64,000 nt of DNA from Roseicyclus marinus (GTDB taxonomy: Bacteria > Pseudomonadota > Alphaproteobacteria > Rhodobacterales > Rhodobacteraceae): positions 3,165,001-3,229,000 of the forward strand of contig NZ_AP027266.1 of NCBI RefSeq assembly GCF_036322625.1. The letters run 5' to 3'. The translations under genes and the position numbers were made by a program. The notes under the pieces were generated by a model. The model made no database searches. It was not told the origin of the DNA and was given only the letters and a program-made list of their open reading frames with translations. Shown piece after piece: positions 44,488 through 53,482 of the stretch; position 1 is the stretch's first letter; each line of letters begins with the position of its first letter.

Positions 44488-47000
44488 TCAGCTGCTTCTC
44501 TTGTGTCTGCGTTGATCGGGATGCCCTGACGGGCACCGGGGCCTGTGATCACCCCCAAAAGCGTCGCGACATGGTCGCCGTCCGGGTCGAAGGGCACCGC
44601 GATGCCGTTCGGGGCGCGGCGCAGCGCCTCGCCCTGCGCGCCGATGTCGAAGCCATAGACCGGAAGGCCCGTGGCCAGCATCTCGTGGGTGACGAAGGAA
44701 AAGGTCTCGGGCCAGATCGAGGGGACCAGCCATGCCGTCACACCGTAGCGTTCGGCCAGGTGGCGGATGTCGGCGCGGTCATAGGTTCCGTGCAGTTTCA
44801 GGCTGGGCGGGCGGGAAAAGGCCGGGTCCATGTTGCCGATCAGAACGGTCCGTGGCCCACCCTGCCGCGCCAGACGCGCCGACAGCGCGCACAGGACAGC
44901 GGCCCCTTTCTGGCGATTGAGATTGCCCAGCACGCCCAGTGTTCCCGGCCCCGTGGCGGTCGGCGGCAGCATCCGCTCGATCCGGACCACGGCCGCATGG
45001 GGTCGGTAGACGATCCTTTCGGCAAGATCGGGATAGACCTGCAAGAGATGCTGGCGGCTGGAATCCGAGAACACCGTCACCTCGACGCAGGCCCGGAGAA
45101 GATGGTGCCATTTCCCCTGCCAGTGCGACAGGGTCACGTGGGTCCCGTCGGGGCGGCGCGCCCGGTGGGCGGGGTCGCTGCAATCGCCCCGCACCGGGCC
45201 GCGATAGCTGCCGTCGGCATTGAGCAGGCAATAGGAGGGGCTGATCATGAAGTAATCATGCACGCGCGCCTCGAGCGTGTCGGGATGTCCGGGGCGGCGC
45301 AGCGACAGGAGCGCATCGGGCAGGCTGACCGGATCACGATCCCCGACACCGCAGGAATAGATGATCCTGAGGGCGGGAACAGGGTCGAGCAGGCGGCGGA
45401 TATGGCCAAGATCGCTGGTTGCCGCCGACAGGATGCCGGATGGCCCATGCAATTCCAGCTGCCAGCGCGTCGAGCCGCCCACCCGCAGGACCAAGGCATG
45501 ATGTCCTTGGGCGGTCCGGGCGTCGATTTCGGCGGCCAGCGCATGTTCGGCGCCCCCGCCCAGCGAATGGGCCATGAACAAAGGCAGGGCGTCGAGGCCA
45601 AGCTCCCCGGCCACGGCGATGGCAAGCGCCAGTCGCGGCGTGCGCAAGGGATCGCTGCCGATGAAGGCCTGCACCTCGGTGTCATAGGCGGGATACCGGC
45701 GGGCGATCAGGGCATTGGCGCGCGGGACCATGGATTTCTTCGCCTCGATCCCGAAGCTCTGGCCGCCGCGATGTTCGACGAAAAGCGTCGGAAGACAGAC
45801 ATGGCGCGCGCCGCGTTCGCGCAGCTTCTGGCACCAATCCACCTCTTCGCCGTAGCCGCGCCCGAATTCGGGATCGAAGCGCGGCAGGCGGCTGAACCAG
45901 CGGCTGCTGATCGCCATGCAGAACCCCACGCCGGTGGGTGTCGAGGGCAGGCGGCCCGGCACGGACAGGCTTTGGGCCACGGCATCGATGCGGTCGATCA
46001 TGCCCTCGGGCAGGGGCGTCGCCTCGCAGATCACGGGGGCCGAGAAGATCTCGGCATCGTTGGACATCGGCGTGACCGAGGCGATGGTGCTGTCCTGCTG
46101 GAAGGGCGCGATCAGCCGCGAGGCCCAGCCTTCGGGGACATGGGCGTCGGAATTGAGCAAGACGACATGGCCGCTGTGATCTTCGGCCTCTTCGAAGCCG
46201 CGGTTGACCGCGCCCACGAAGCCAAGGTTCCGGTCCAGTTCGATCAGCGTCACCTGTCCCCTGTGGTCATCGACCCAAGCCCGCAGGAAGGGGCGCACGC
46301 GGGGGTCGGTCGACGCATCGTCGATCAAGACGAGATGCCAGGGCACATCGGTATGGTCCGCGACCCGGCGCAGCGTTTCGCGCAGCACCTCGAAGGCATT
46401 GTGCACCGGCAGGATGATCGTGACCGGATCGAGCGCGCGGGGTGGGGTTGCGGGGGCGAAATAGCGCGGATCGAGCGGCAGACCCTCGGCCACCGTTTCC
46501 AGACCCAGAACCTGCTTGATGCGGATGCGCGCGGCCGGGTTATGGGTGGCCATCCAGGTGAAGAGCGCCGGGGTGGCGCGCAGCAATCCCAGGAGAAAGG
46601 CCCGGCGCAACCGGCGCAGGGCGGCAGGCGTGGGCGGATCGGAGGGATGGGGCACCGGCAAGGCGATCTCGTCCCCCGATGATCTTGGGACATGCAGCGT
46701 CAGCGGGCGCTGGCCCTCGGGCACCTCGATCTGGAAGCCGGTTTCAAGCGGATAGCCCCAGCGTCGCATCACGTCGGCGCGCTGGATGGACGGGATCGCG
46801 GTGATCTCGCCCCCCGGCCAGCTCACGCGCAGGTAGGGCGCGGCCGTCCAGCCGATCAGGCAGATCGCACCGGGCATGCGGCGGATCTGTTCGACATGGC
46901 CAAGCGGTTTGCCCCCGTGCCGCGACAGGCTGAAGCCCCCAAGCCGGTCGGCATGGTGGGCGACATATCTGAGGAACAGGGCGTGGAGGCGGAAGAACAC
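44484..47000 (-). CDS. two-domain glycosyltransferase (GT2 + GT4-like)
   Basis: An 838-residue cytosolic protein. Residues 35-115 look like a small beta-rich module; 191-430 is a GT2 domain with LPVHNAFEVL, the nucleotide acid pair LIDDAS (225-230), LNSDAHV (282-288) and GYGEEVDWC (382-390). From about 640 a GT4-type fold follows, with GVLGNLNRQKGA and PETFSFVTHEMLATGLPV plus the sugar-nucleotide glutamate region. It probably adds two sugars in turn, one of them perhaps rhamnose. It follows rfbA by 47 bases and overlaps the sulfotransferase gene. Sugar specificity is not readable. Confidence 0.85.
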   Translation of the reverse strand: MFFRLHALFLRYVAHHADRLGGFSLSRHGGKPLGHVEQIRRMPGAICLIGWTAAPYLRVSWPGGEITAIPSIQRADVMRRWGYPLETGFQIEVPEGQRPLTLHVPRSSGDEIALPVPHPSDPPTPAALRRLRRAFLLGLLRATPALFTWMATHNPAARIRIKQVLGLETVAEGLPLDPRYFAPATPPRALDPVTIILPVHNAFEVLRETLRRVADHTDVPWHLVLIDDASTDPRVRPFLRAWVDDHRGQVTLIELDRNLGFVGAVNRGFEEAEDHSGHVVLLNSDAHVPEGWASRLIAPFQQDSTIASVTPMSNDAEIFSAPVICEATPLPEGMIDRIDAVAQSLSVPGRLPSTPTGVGFCMAISSRWFSRLPRFDPEFGRGYGEEVDWCQKLRERGARHVCLPTLFVEHRGGQSFGIEAKKSMVPRANALIARRYPAYDTEVQAFIGSDPLRTPRLALAIAVAGELGLDALPLFMAHSLGGGAEHALAAEIDARTAQGHHALVLRVGGSTRWQLELHGPSGILSAATSDLGHIRRLLDPVPALRIIYSCGVGDRDPVSLPDALLSLRRPGHPDTLEARVHDYFMISPSYCLLNADGSYRGPVRGDCSDPAHRARRPDGTHVTLSHWQGKWHHLLRACVEVTVFSDSSRQHLLQVYPDLAERIVYRPHAAVVRIERMLPPTATGPGTLGVLGNLNRQKGAAVLCALSARLARQGGPRTVLIGNMDPAFSRPPSLKLHGTYDRADIRHLAERYGVTAWLVPSIWPETFSFVTHEMLATGLPVYGFDIGAQGEALRRAPNGIAVPFDPDGDHVATLLGVITGPGARQGIPINADTREAAE

Positions 47001-47047
47001 CGGGAACCGGCTCCTTCGGACTGGTGTGATCGTTACGCGGGTTACAG

Positions 47048-47914
47048 TTACAGCAGGGACACGAGATAGCGTCCGTAATCGGTCTTGCCAAACAGGGCGG
47101 CGCGGGTGGCGAGGTCTTGGGCGGTGATCCAGCCTTGGGCAAAGGCGATCTCGTCGGGGCTGCCGGTCTGCATGCCTTGGCGTTGTTCCAGCGTGCGCAC
47201 GAAATTGCCCGCATCAAGCAGGCTTGCATGGGTGCCCGTGTCGAGCCAGGCAAAGCCGCGCCCCATCTTGGTCACGCGCAATGTGCCATCGTGGAGGTAG
47301 CTTTCCAGAAGGCTGGTGATCTCCAGCTCGCCCCGCGCCGAGGGCGTTACCTGTGCCGCGCGGTCGGGGGCCGTGCCGTCGAGAAAGTAGAGACCCGTCA
47401 CTGCAAAGGGGGATGGCGGATCGGCCGGTTTCTCGATCAGGGCGCGCACCGATCCGTCGGGGGCGAAATCCACCACGCCGTAGCGTTCGGGATCGGCCAC
47501 GCGATAGCCGAAGACCGTGCCGCCATGGGTCCGCGCATCGGCCTCGGCCAGGATCTCGGGCAGGCCATGGCCAAAAAAGATGTTGTCGCCCAGAACCATG
47601 GCCGAAGGCGCGCCGTTCAGGAAATCGCGGGCGAGGATATAGGCCTGCGCCAACCCATCGGGGCTTGGTTGCGGGACATAGGTCAGCGACAGGCCCCATT
47701 GGCTGCCATCGCCCAGCGTGCGGCGGAACTGGTCCTGGTCCTGCGGGGTGGTGATGATCGCGATCTCGCGGATGCCCGCCAGCATCAGGACGCTGAGCGG
47801 ATAATAGATCATCGGCTTGTCGTAGATCGGCAAAAGCTGTTTCGACAGGCCCATGGTGATCGGGTAAAGCCGCGTGCCGGACCCGCCGGCGAGGATGATG
47901 CCCTTGCGTGTCAT
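47048..47914 (-). CDS. rfbA: glucose-1-phosphate thymidylyltransferase
   Basis: RfbA/RmlA makes dTDP-glucose from dTTP and glucose-1-phosphate, the first step to dTDP-L-rhamnose. The 288-residue protein has the activator loop [11 protein letters not shown] (11-21), [33 protein letters not shown] and [16 protein letters not shown]. Length is as usual. It follows rfbD with no gap. Confidence 0.96.
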   Translation of the reverse strand: MTRKGIILAGGSGTRLYPITMGLSKQLLPIYDKPMIYYPLSVLMLAGIREIAIITTPQDQDQFRRTLGDGSQWGLSLTYVPQPSPDGLAQAYILARDFLNGAPSAMVLGDNIFFGHGLPEILAEADARTHGGTVFGYRVADPERYGVVDFAPDGSVRALIEKPADPPSPFAVTGLYFLDGTAPDRAAQVTPSARGELEITSLLESYLHDGTLRVTKMGRGFAWLDTGTHASLLDAGNFVRTLEQRQGMQTGSPDEIAFAQGWITAQDLATRAALFGKTDYGRYLVSLL

Positions 47915-48772
47915 CTAGGCTGTGCCTTTGCGCTGGGTCAGGGAGGTGACGATCGCGCGCGTCGCATCCTGCCAATCGGGCCGGTCGATGCCGAAGACGA
48001 CGGTTGTGGCGCTGCAATCGAGGCGGGAATTGGCGGGGCGTGTCGCAGGCGTCGGATAGGCGCTGGAGGGGATATCCACGATCCGGCAGGGGAGTTCGGC
48101 CACCGCCATGATGGCGCGGGCGAAACTGGCCCAGGACGTGTCGGGCGCGCCTGCGAAATGGTAGGTGCCGGTCTTGGTGGGGGTCTCGGCCAGTTGATCG
48201 GCGATGGAGAGACAAGCGGCGGCGATGGCGCGGGCGGGTGTGGGCCCGCCGATCTGGTCGGCCACGACGTTCAGCACCTGGCGCTCGGCCCCGAGCCGCA
48301 GCATGGTTTTGAGGAAGTTGGAGCCGTGTTCGGAAAAGACCCAGGATGTGCGCAAGATCGCATGGGCACCGCCCGCCGCGCGCACGGCTGTTTCGCCGGC
48401 AAGCTTGGAGCGGCCATAGGCCCCGAGCGGCCCGGTGGGATCCTCTGGCTGCCACGGGTTTTGGCCATCGCCCGCAAAGACGTAATCGGTGGAGATATGG
48501 ACGAAGGGGATGCCAAGATCGGCACAGGCCCGCGCCATGGCACCGGGGGCATCGCCGTTGATCGTGGTGGCGAGATCCTCCTCGCTCTCGGCGCGGTCGA
48601 CGGCGGTATAGGCGGCGGCATTGATCACCGCGCTAGGGCGGTGCGCCTCGATCGCGGCGGCGCAGGCGGCGGGATCGGTCAGGTCGGCGGCGTCGCGGCC
48701 AAGGGCCAAGACGGGGGCCAGCGCGCGCAGTTCTGTGGCGACTTGACCCGTGGTGCCGAAGACGAGGATCAT
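47915..48772 (-). CDS. rfbD: dTDP-4-dehydrorhamnose reductase
   Basis: RfbD/RmlD reduces dTDP-4-keto-L-rhamnose to dTDP-L-rhamnose, the last step. The 285-residue SDR starts LVFGTTGQVATEL and has the YxxxK pair in YGRSKLAGE and HISTDYVFAG. ATG 48772 overlaps the stop of the preceding sulfotransferase gene (ATGA), so both are made together. Confidence 0.95.
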   Translation of the reverse strand: MILVFGTTGQVATELRALAPVLALGRDAADLTDPAACAAAIEAHRPSAVINAAAYTAVDRAESEEDLATTINGDAPGAMARACADLGIPFVHISTDYVFAGDGQNPWQPEDPTGPLGAYGRSKLAGETAVRAAGGAHAILRTSWVFSEHGSNFLKTMLRLGAERQVLNVVADQIGGPTPARAIAAACLSIADQLAETPTKTGTYHFAGAPDTSWASFARAIMAVAELPCRIVDIPSSAYPTPATRPANSRLDCSATTVVFGIDRPDWQDATRAIVTSLTQRKGTA

Positions 48773-49458
48773 GGGCGATCCTCCGGGATGGGTGCCGCGG
48801 CACCGGGGGCAGCGGGAAGATACCCGAACCTTTCGAAATCCGCCGCATAGATCCGGGCGATGGCCTCTTGCGACTCCTCGCAAATCTGCGGCTCGGGCAG
48901 CGCCTTGCGGCCCAAATGATCGCGCACTTTCTCAAGGACATTGGCGGGCGCGATGTCGCGCGGGCCGCGTTTTGCGCCTTCGATCTGATCCAGCCAATCG
49001 ATGACCGGGGTCAGCCCATCCTCGAGCCGGAACACCACGGCATCGGTCGGCACAAGATCGGTTGCGGGCCTTGCATGATTGTCGAATTGGAAGGGGCGCT
49101 CTGCCAAAGAGGCCGCGATCCGCGTGATCCAATCCACGAAACCGAGGCGCGGCGGAATCCGACGTTCGATATCGCGCTGAAAGCGGAATACCGACAGAAT
49201 GCGCGCCTGCGGGTGACGCACGACGGCAAAGCGATGCGCGATCCAAGGCCGGGGAATGATCCGGTCGAAGGCCGCGCTCTCGACATGCTGCGGCGATGTC
49301 TGGGACCAGCGTTCAGCCGGTGATAGCGCATTGAATTGCCGATCCAGAAAGGCCAGCCGACCGAAACGCGCATGAAGGTAATTCTCGACCGCTGTCCCGG
49401 CGCAGCGGGGCACATGCGCGAAATGCAGAAGTTTACCCTGAACGAAGGCAAGCGGCAT
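48769..49458 (-). CDS. sulfotransferase family protein between rfbB and rfbD
   Basis: A 229-residue protein of the sulfotransferase-2 type. The PAPS loop is FAHVPRCAGTAVENYL (13-28), and the 3'-phosphate region is FAVVRHPQARILSVFRF near 76-92. It sits inside the rhamnose operon, 3 bases after rfbB and overlapping rfbD by 4, so it is very probably part of the same pathway and may sulfate the rhamnose-containing product. Acceptor unproven. Confidence 0.83.
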   Translation of the reverse strand: MPLAFVQGKLLHFAHVPRCAGTAVENYLHARFGRLAFLDRQFNALSPAERWSQTSPQHVESAAFDRIIPRPWIAHRFAVVRHPQARILSVFRFQRDIERRIPPRLGFVDWITRIAASLAERPFQFDNHARPATDLVPTDAVVFRLEDGLTPVIDWLDQIEGAKRGPRDIAPANVLEKVRDHLGRKALPEPQICEESQEAIARIYAADFERFGYLPAAPGAAAPIPEDRP

Positions 49459-49461
49459 GAC

Positions 49462-50502
49462 CTAGCCCACCTTCCCCAACCTCTGCCCCACGCCATCGCG
49501 GGCTTGCAACGCGCGCCACCAGTCTTCGTTGGCGAGATACCAGTCGACCGTCCGCGCCAGCCCCTCCTCCACCGTGACCGACGGCTGCCAGCCCAGTTCG
49601 TCGCGGATGCGAGTGGCGTCGATGGCGTAGCGCAGGTCGTGGCCGGGCCGATCCTCGACGAAGGTGATGAGCCGGTCATGCGGCGCATGGGTCGGGCGGC
49701 GGTCATCAAGGAGCGCGCAGATCGTGCGGACCAGATCGATGTTGCGCCGTTCGTTGCTGCCGCCGATGTTGTAGCTGCGGCCCACCCTGCCCTTTTCGCA
49801 GACCAGAAGCAGCGCATCGGCGTGATCTTCTACAAAAAGCCAGTCGCGCACGTTCAGGCCCCGCCCGTAGACCGGGATGGGTTTGCCCGCCAGCGCGTTC
49901 AGGATCACGACCGGGATCAGTTTCTCGGGGAAGTGGTAGGGCCCGTAATTGTTCGAGCAATTCGTCATCACGACCGGCAGGCCATAGGTCTCGTGCCAAG
50001 CGCGGACGAGATGGTCGGAGGCGGCCTTTGACGCGGAATAGGGGCTGTTCGGGGCATAGGGGCTGTCTTCGGTGAAGAGGCCCGTTTCGCCCAAGGTGCC
50101 GTAAACCTCGTCGGTCGAGATGTGGTGGAAGCGGAAGCCATCGGGCTTGCCCTGACGGGTCCAATGGCTGCGCGCGGCCTCGAGCAGACTGTAGGTGCCG
50201 GTGATGTTCGTGTCGATGAAGCTGCCCGGCCCGTCGATGGAGCGGTCCACATGGCTTTCAGCCGCCAGATGCAGGATGGCATCGGGGCGATGATCGGCCA
50301 GGATCCGGTCCATCGCGGCGCGGTCGCAGATATCGGCCTGTTCGAAGCTGTAGAGGTTGGAGGCGGCAACGGGGGCGACATTGTCGAGACAGGCGGCATA
50401 GGTCAGCTTGTCGACATTCACGACCGCATGCCCGCGCGCCACGGCAAGCCGCACCACGGCCGAACCGATGAACCCCGCGCCGCCCGTCACCATCAGCTTC
50501 AT
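49462..50502 (-). CDS. rfbB: dTDP-glucose 4,6-dehydratase
   Basis: RfbB/RmlB converts dTDP-glucose to dTDP-4-keto-6-deoxyglucose with bound NAD. The 346-residue SDR has [12 protein letters not shown] (7-18), HISTDEVYG, and the catalytic [15 protein letters not shown] block. It overlaps rfbC by 4 bases. Second gene of the operon. Confidence 0.96.
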   Translation of the reverse strand: MKLMVTGGAGFIGSAVVRLAVARGHAVVNVDKLTYAACLDNVAPVAASNLYSFEQADICDRAAMDRILADHRPDAILHLAAESHVDRSIDGPGSFIDTNITGTYSLLEAARSHWTRQGKPDGFRFHHISTDEVYGTLGETGLFTEDSPYAPNSPYSASKAASDHLVRAWHETYGLPVVMTNCSNNYGPYHFPEKLIPVVILNALAGKPIPVYGRGLNVRDWLFVEDHADALLLVCEKGRVGRSYNIGGSNERRNIDLVRTICALLDDRRPTHAPHDRLITFVEDRPGHDLRYAIDATRIRDELGWQPSVTVEEGLARTVDWYLANEDWWRALQARDGVGQRLGKVG

Positions 50503-51071
50503 GATGCCGCACCGTCATGGGTGAAGGGGCTGTCGAAGGCGGCGAAAGCCCCCGCCGCCGCATCCTTGGCCGACAGGATCGGCGCGGTCTCGCCAAGGCC
50601 CCAGTCGATGCCGATGTCCGGGTCGTTCCAGGCCAGCGCGCCCTCCGTCTCGGGGGCGTAGCTGTCGGAGCATTTGTAGATGATCTCGGTATCCGGGGTG
50701 CGGGTGACGAAACCATGGGCAAAGCCCGCAGGGATGAACAATTGCCTGCCGTTCTCGAAGCTCAGCTCGATCCCGAACCACTGGCCGTAGCTGGGCGAGC
50801 CGCGCCGGATATCGACGGCCACGTCGAAAAGCACCCCCCGCCCGCAGCGCACCAGCTTGGCCTGCGCGCGGGGCGGGCGCTGGAAATGCAAGCCCCGCAG
50901 CGTGCCCACCTGCGCGGACAGCGAATGGTTGTCCTGAACGAAATCGGTGGTGACGCCATGGGCGCCAAGTTTTTCCCGGCTCCAGGTCTCGGCGAAAAAC
51001 CCGCGATGGTCGCCAAACCGCGCCGGCGTGATCACCAGAAGGCCGGGGAGGGGCGTGGTCTCAACCTGCAT
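50499..51071 (-). CDS. rfbC: dTDP-4-dehydrorhamnose 3,5-epimerase
   Basis: RfbC/RmlC epimerises C3 and C5 of dTDP-4-keto-6-deoxyglucose. The 190-residue cupin has [35 protein letters not shown] (with the catalytic histidine in GLHF) and [15 protein letters not shown] 51071 is used; the longer frame upstream to 51161 runs into the AT-rich promoter region. First gene of the operon. Confidence 0.95.
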   Translation of the reverse strand: MQVETTPLPGLLVITPARFGDHRGFFAETWSREKLGAHGVTTDFVQDNHSLSAQVGTLRGLHFQRPPRAQAKLVRCGRGVLFDVAVDIRRGSPSYGQWFGIELSFENGRQLFIPAGFAHGFVTRTPDTEIIYKCSDSYAPETEGALAWNDPDIGIDWGLGETAPILSAKDAAAGAFAAFDSPFTHDGAAS

Positions 51072-51131
51072 CTGCGCAGGGCCTGGATATCTTGGACATG
51101 AACATACCGCCCAATGGCACACAACTAAAGA

Positions 51132-51150
51132 CGAAATCACGAAGATTTCG
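51132..51150. repeat. inverted repeat in the rfb upstream region
   Basis: CGAAATC (51132-51138) and GATTTCG (51144-51150) form a perfect 7-bp dyad with a 5-base centre. It lies about 60 bases before rfbC in a stretch clearly poorer in GC than the genes. It may be an operator or mRNA hairpin for the rfb operon. Confidence 0.5.
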
Positions 51151-51199
51151 CTCGGTAACACAATTAAGAGCAGTTTGTTCGGAACGCCACCCCTTTGGG

Positions 51200-52162
51200 T
51201 CAGGCGGCGATCCAGTCGAAGAATCCCTCGCCCGCGCGCGCCCTCAGATCGCGGGCCATGGCCGCACCAAGGGCTGCGCCATCCTCGATCGGGGCGCTGC
51301 GGTCATCGGTCAGAACCTCGGACCCGTCGGGGCGCAAGATCTCGCCACGCAGGCGCAGCGTGCCGCCATCCAGCTCGGCCAGGCCCGCGATGGGGGTTTC
51401 GCAAGACCCGTCGAGACCGGCGAGAAAGGCGCGTTCGGCGGCAAGCCGCTGGCCCGTGGGACCGTGGTGGATGGCCTCCAGCATCGCGGCAGCGCGCAGA
51501 TCGTCGGCGCGGCGTTCGATGCCGATGGCACCCTGGGCCACGGCGGGCAGCATGTCTTCGACGGCAATCGCGGATTTCACCACATCGGTCAGGCCCAGAC
51601 GGCGCAGGCCCGCCATGGCGAGGAAGGTCGCATCGGCCACCCCATCGCCCAGTTTCTTCATCCGGGTCTGCACGTTGCCGCGGAACTCCACAACCTGAAG
51701 GTCGGGACGGCGCGCCCCAAGCTGGGCACGTCGCCGCAGGGAGGACGATCCGACGCGGGCGCCCTGGGGCAGATCGGCCAGGCTGTCATGGGAAAGTGAC
51801 ACGAAAGCATCGCGCACATCTTCGCGCGGGAGATAGCAATCGAGCAGCAGGCCGGGCGGCTGCAGGACCGGCATGTCCTTCATCGAATGGACGGCGATGT
51901 CGATGGAGCCGTCCAGCATCGCCTCTTCGATTTCCTTGGTGAAAAGTCCCTTTCCGCCCAAGGTCTTGAGCGCGATGTCGGCGTCGATCAGGGTGCGGTC
52001 GTCGCCTGTCGTCTTGATCACCACGATCTCGAAGGCGCCCTCGGGCAGGTCGAAGGCGGCCATGAGACGCGACCGCGTTTCATGCGCCTGCGCCAGGGCG
52101 AGGGGCGAGCCACGGGTTCCGATACGCAGCGGTTGGGCGGGGGTCGGCAGGTTGGTCGTCAT
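51200..52162 (-). CDS. hemC: hydroxymethylbilane synthase (porphobilinogen deaminase)
   Basis: HemC joins four porphobilinogens into hydroxymethylbilane. The 320-residue protein has [13 protein letters not shown] (13-25), VHSMKDMP and the cofactor cysteine C254 in [12 protein letters not shown], which carries the dipyrromethane primer. ATG 52162 has AAGGA upstream. It is divergent from hemE across 106 bases that carry a TGT-N12-ACA palindrome. Confidence 0.97.
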   Translation of the reverse strand: MTTNLPTPAQPLRIGTRGSPLALAQAHETRSRLMAAFDLPEGAFEIVVIKTTGDDRTLIDADIALKTLGGKGLFTKEIEEAMLDGSIDIAVHSMKDMPVLQPPGLLLDCYLPREDVRDAFVSLSHDSLADLPQGARVGSSSLRRRAQLGARRPDLQVVEFRGNVQTRMKKLGDGVADATFLAMAGLRRLGLTDVVKSAIAVEDMLPAVAQGAIGIERRADDLRAAAMLEAIHHGPTGQRLAAERAFLAGLDGSCETPIAGLAELDGGTLRLRGEILRPDGSEVLTDDRSAPIEDGAALGAAMARDLRARAGEGFFDWIAA

Positions 52163-52179
52163 GTCGATCCTTCTACACC

Positions 52180-52197
52180 TGTCAACTTTGCTTGACA
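52180..52197. promoter_or_regulatory. TGT-N12-ACA palindrome between hemC and hemE
   Basis: TGTCAACTTTGCTTGACA is a 6-bp perfect dyad (TGTCAA/TTGACA) that also fits the TGT-N12-ACA site of PpsR/CrtJ, the aerobic repressor of tetrapyrrole genes in phototrophic relatives. A further TTGACA at 52210-52215 could be the hemE -35 box. Binding is inferred from the pattern only. Confidence 0.5.
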
Positions 52198-52268
52198 ATC
52201 ACCCTCGGGTTGACAGACTGACGGGCGCGGACAATTCCTGTCCAAAGACCGACCGAAGGACAATCCCC

Positions 52269-53315
52269 ATGTTTGACGCGCCCCAGACGGCCCGGAAGAA
52301 ACTCCTGCGTTCGCTGGCGGGCGAGGCGATGGATGTGCCGCCCGTCTGGCTGATGCGGCAGGCCGGGCGCTACCTGCCGGAATATCGCGCGACCCGCGCA
52401 CAGGCCGGCGATTTCCTGTCCCTGTGCTACAATCCCGAGCTTGCCGCCGAGGTGACGCTGCAGCCGATCCGGCGCTACGGCTTCGACGCGGCGATCCTGT
52501 TCGCCGATATCCTGCTGATCCCGCAGGCCCTGGGGGCCGATCTGTGGTTCGAGACGGGCGAAGGCCCGCGCCTGTCCACGATCACCGGACCCGAAGGGCT
52601 CAAGCCCTTGAAAGGCAAGGACGATATCCACGAGCATCTGGCGCCGGTCTATGAGACGGTGCGTATCCTGTCGCGCGAATTGCCGCAGGAAACGACGCTG
52701 ATCGGCTTTGCCGGCGCGCCCTGGACGGTGGCGACCTACATGATCGCGGGGCGCGGAACGCCCGACCAGGCACCGGCGCACGCGCTGCGCGAGGGGGACA
52801 AGGCGACCTTCGAGGCGCTGATCGACCTGCTGACGGAAGCGACGATCGAATACCTCGACATGCAGGTGCAGGCCGGGGCGGAAGTGGTGAAAATCTTCGA
52901 CAGCTGGGCCGGATCGCTGAAGGGCGAGGCCTTTGACCGCTATGCGCTGGAGCCTGCGAAACGGATCACGGCGGAGTTGAAGCGGCGGCACAAGGATCTG
53001 CCGGTCATCGCCTTCCCGCGCGAGGCGGGCGAGAAATATGTGGGCTTTGCCAAGGCTGTAGGCGCCGACGGGCTGGCGATCGACACCAAGATCGATCCGG
53101 TTTGGGCGGCCGAGAACCTGCAACCCGATGGCTGCGTCCAGGGCAATCTGGACCCCAAGCACATGGTCACGGGCGGCGAGGCGCTGGTCGCGGAAACGCG
53201 CCGGATCGTGGATGCGTTGAAGGGCGGGCCGCATATCTTCAACCTTGGCCATGGGATCACGCCGGATGCCGATCCGGAGAACGTGCACCTGCTGCTGGAG
53301 ACGATCCGGGGGTGA
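52269..53315 (+). CDS. hemE: uroporphyrinogen decarboxylase
   Basis: HemE decarboxylates uroporphyrinogen III to coproporphyrinogen III. The 348-residue TIM barrel has the two family signatures, [17 protein letters not shown] (24-40) and [19 protein letters not shown] 52269 begins the homology. It shares a control region with divergent hemC; hemF, the next enzyme, is in the same window at 57432. Confidence 0.97.
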   Translation: MFDAPQTARKKLLRSLAGEAMDVPPVWLMRQAGRYLPEYRATRAQAGDFLSLCYNPELAAEVTLQPIRRYGFDAAILFADILLIPQALGADLWFETGEGPRLSTITGPEGLKPLKGKDDIHEHLAPVYETVRILSRELPQETTLIGFAGAPWTVATYMIAGRGTPDQAPAHALREGDKATFEALIDLLTEATIEYLDMQVQAGAEVVKIFDSWAGSLKGEAFDRYALEPAKRITAELKRRHKDLPVIAFPREAGEKYVGFAKAVGADGLAIDTKIDPVWAAENLQPDGCVQGNLDPKHMVTGGEALVAETRRIVDALKGGPHIFNLGHGITPDADPENVHLLLETIRG

Positions 53316-53482
53316 TCGGGCGACGGGGAGGTAAACGGGCGGTAAAGATCGCCGCGCAATCCCTACCGAAAGGTTGAGATCGCGGCGTCTTTCCTGCCGA
53401 AAGGTGAACGGCCCCCCTCGCCTTTCACGATGTTTTCACGTCAGTCTCGGAGCCGATCGTCGGAGTGGGACGGAGGCAGGGG

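Noticed and set aside
53316-53482. Repeated CCGAAAGGT units and a CGCCGCG/CGCGGCG pair after hemE
   Set aside because: Stem arms are 24 bases apart and the repeats are 9 bases; too weak to call a terminator or operator.
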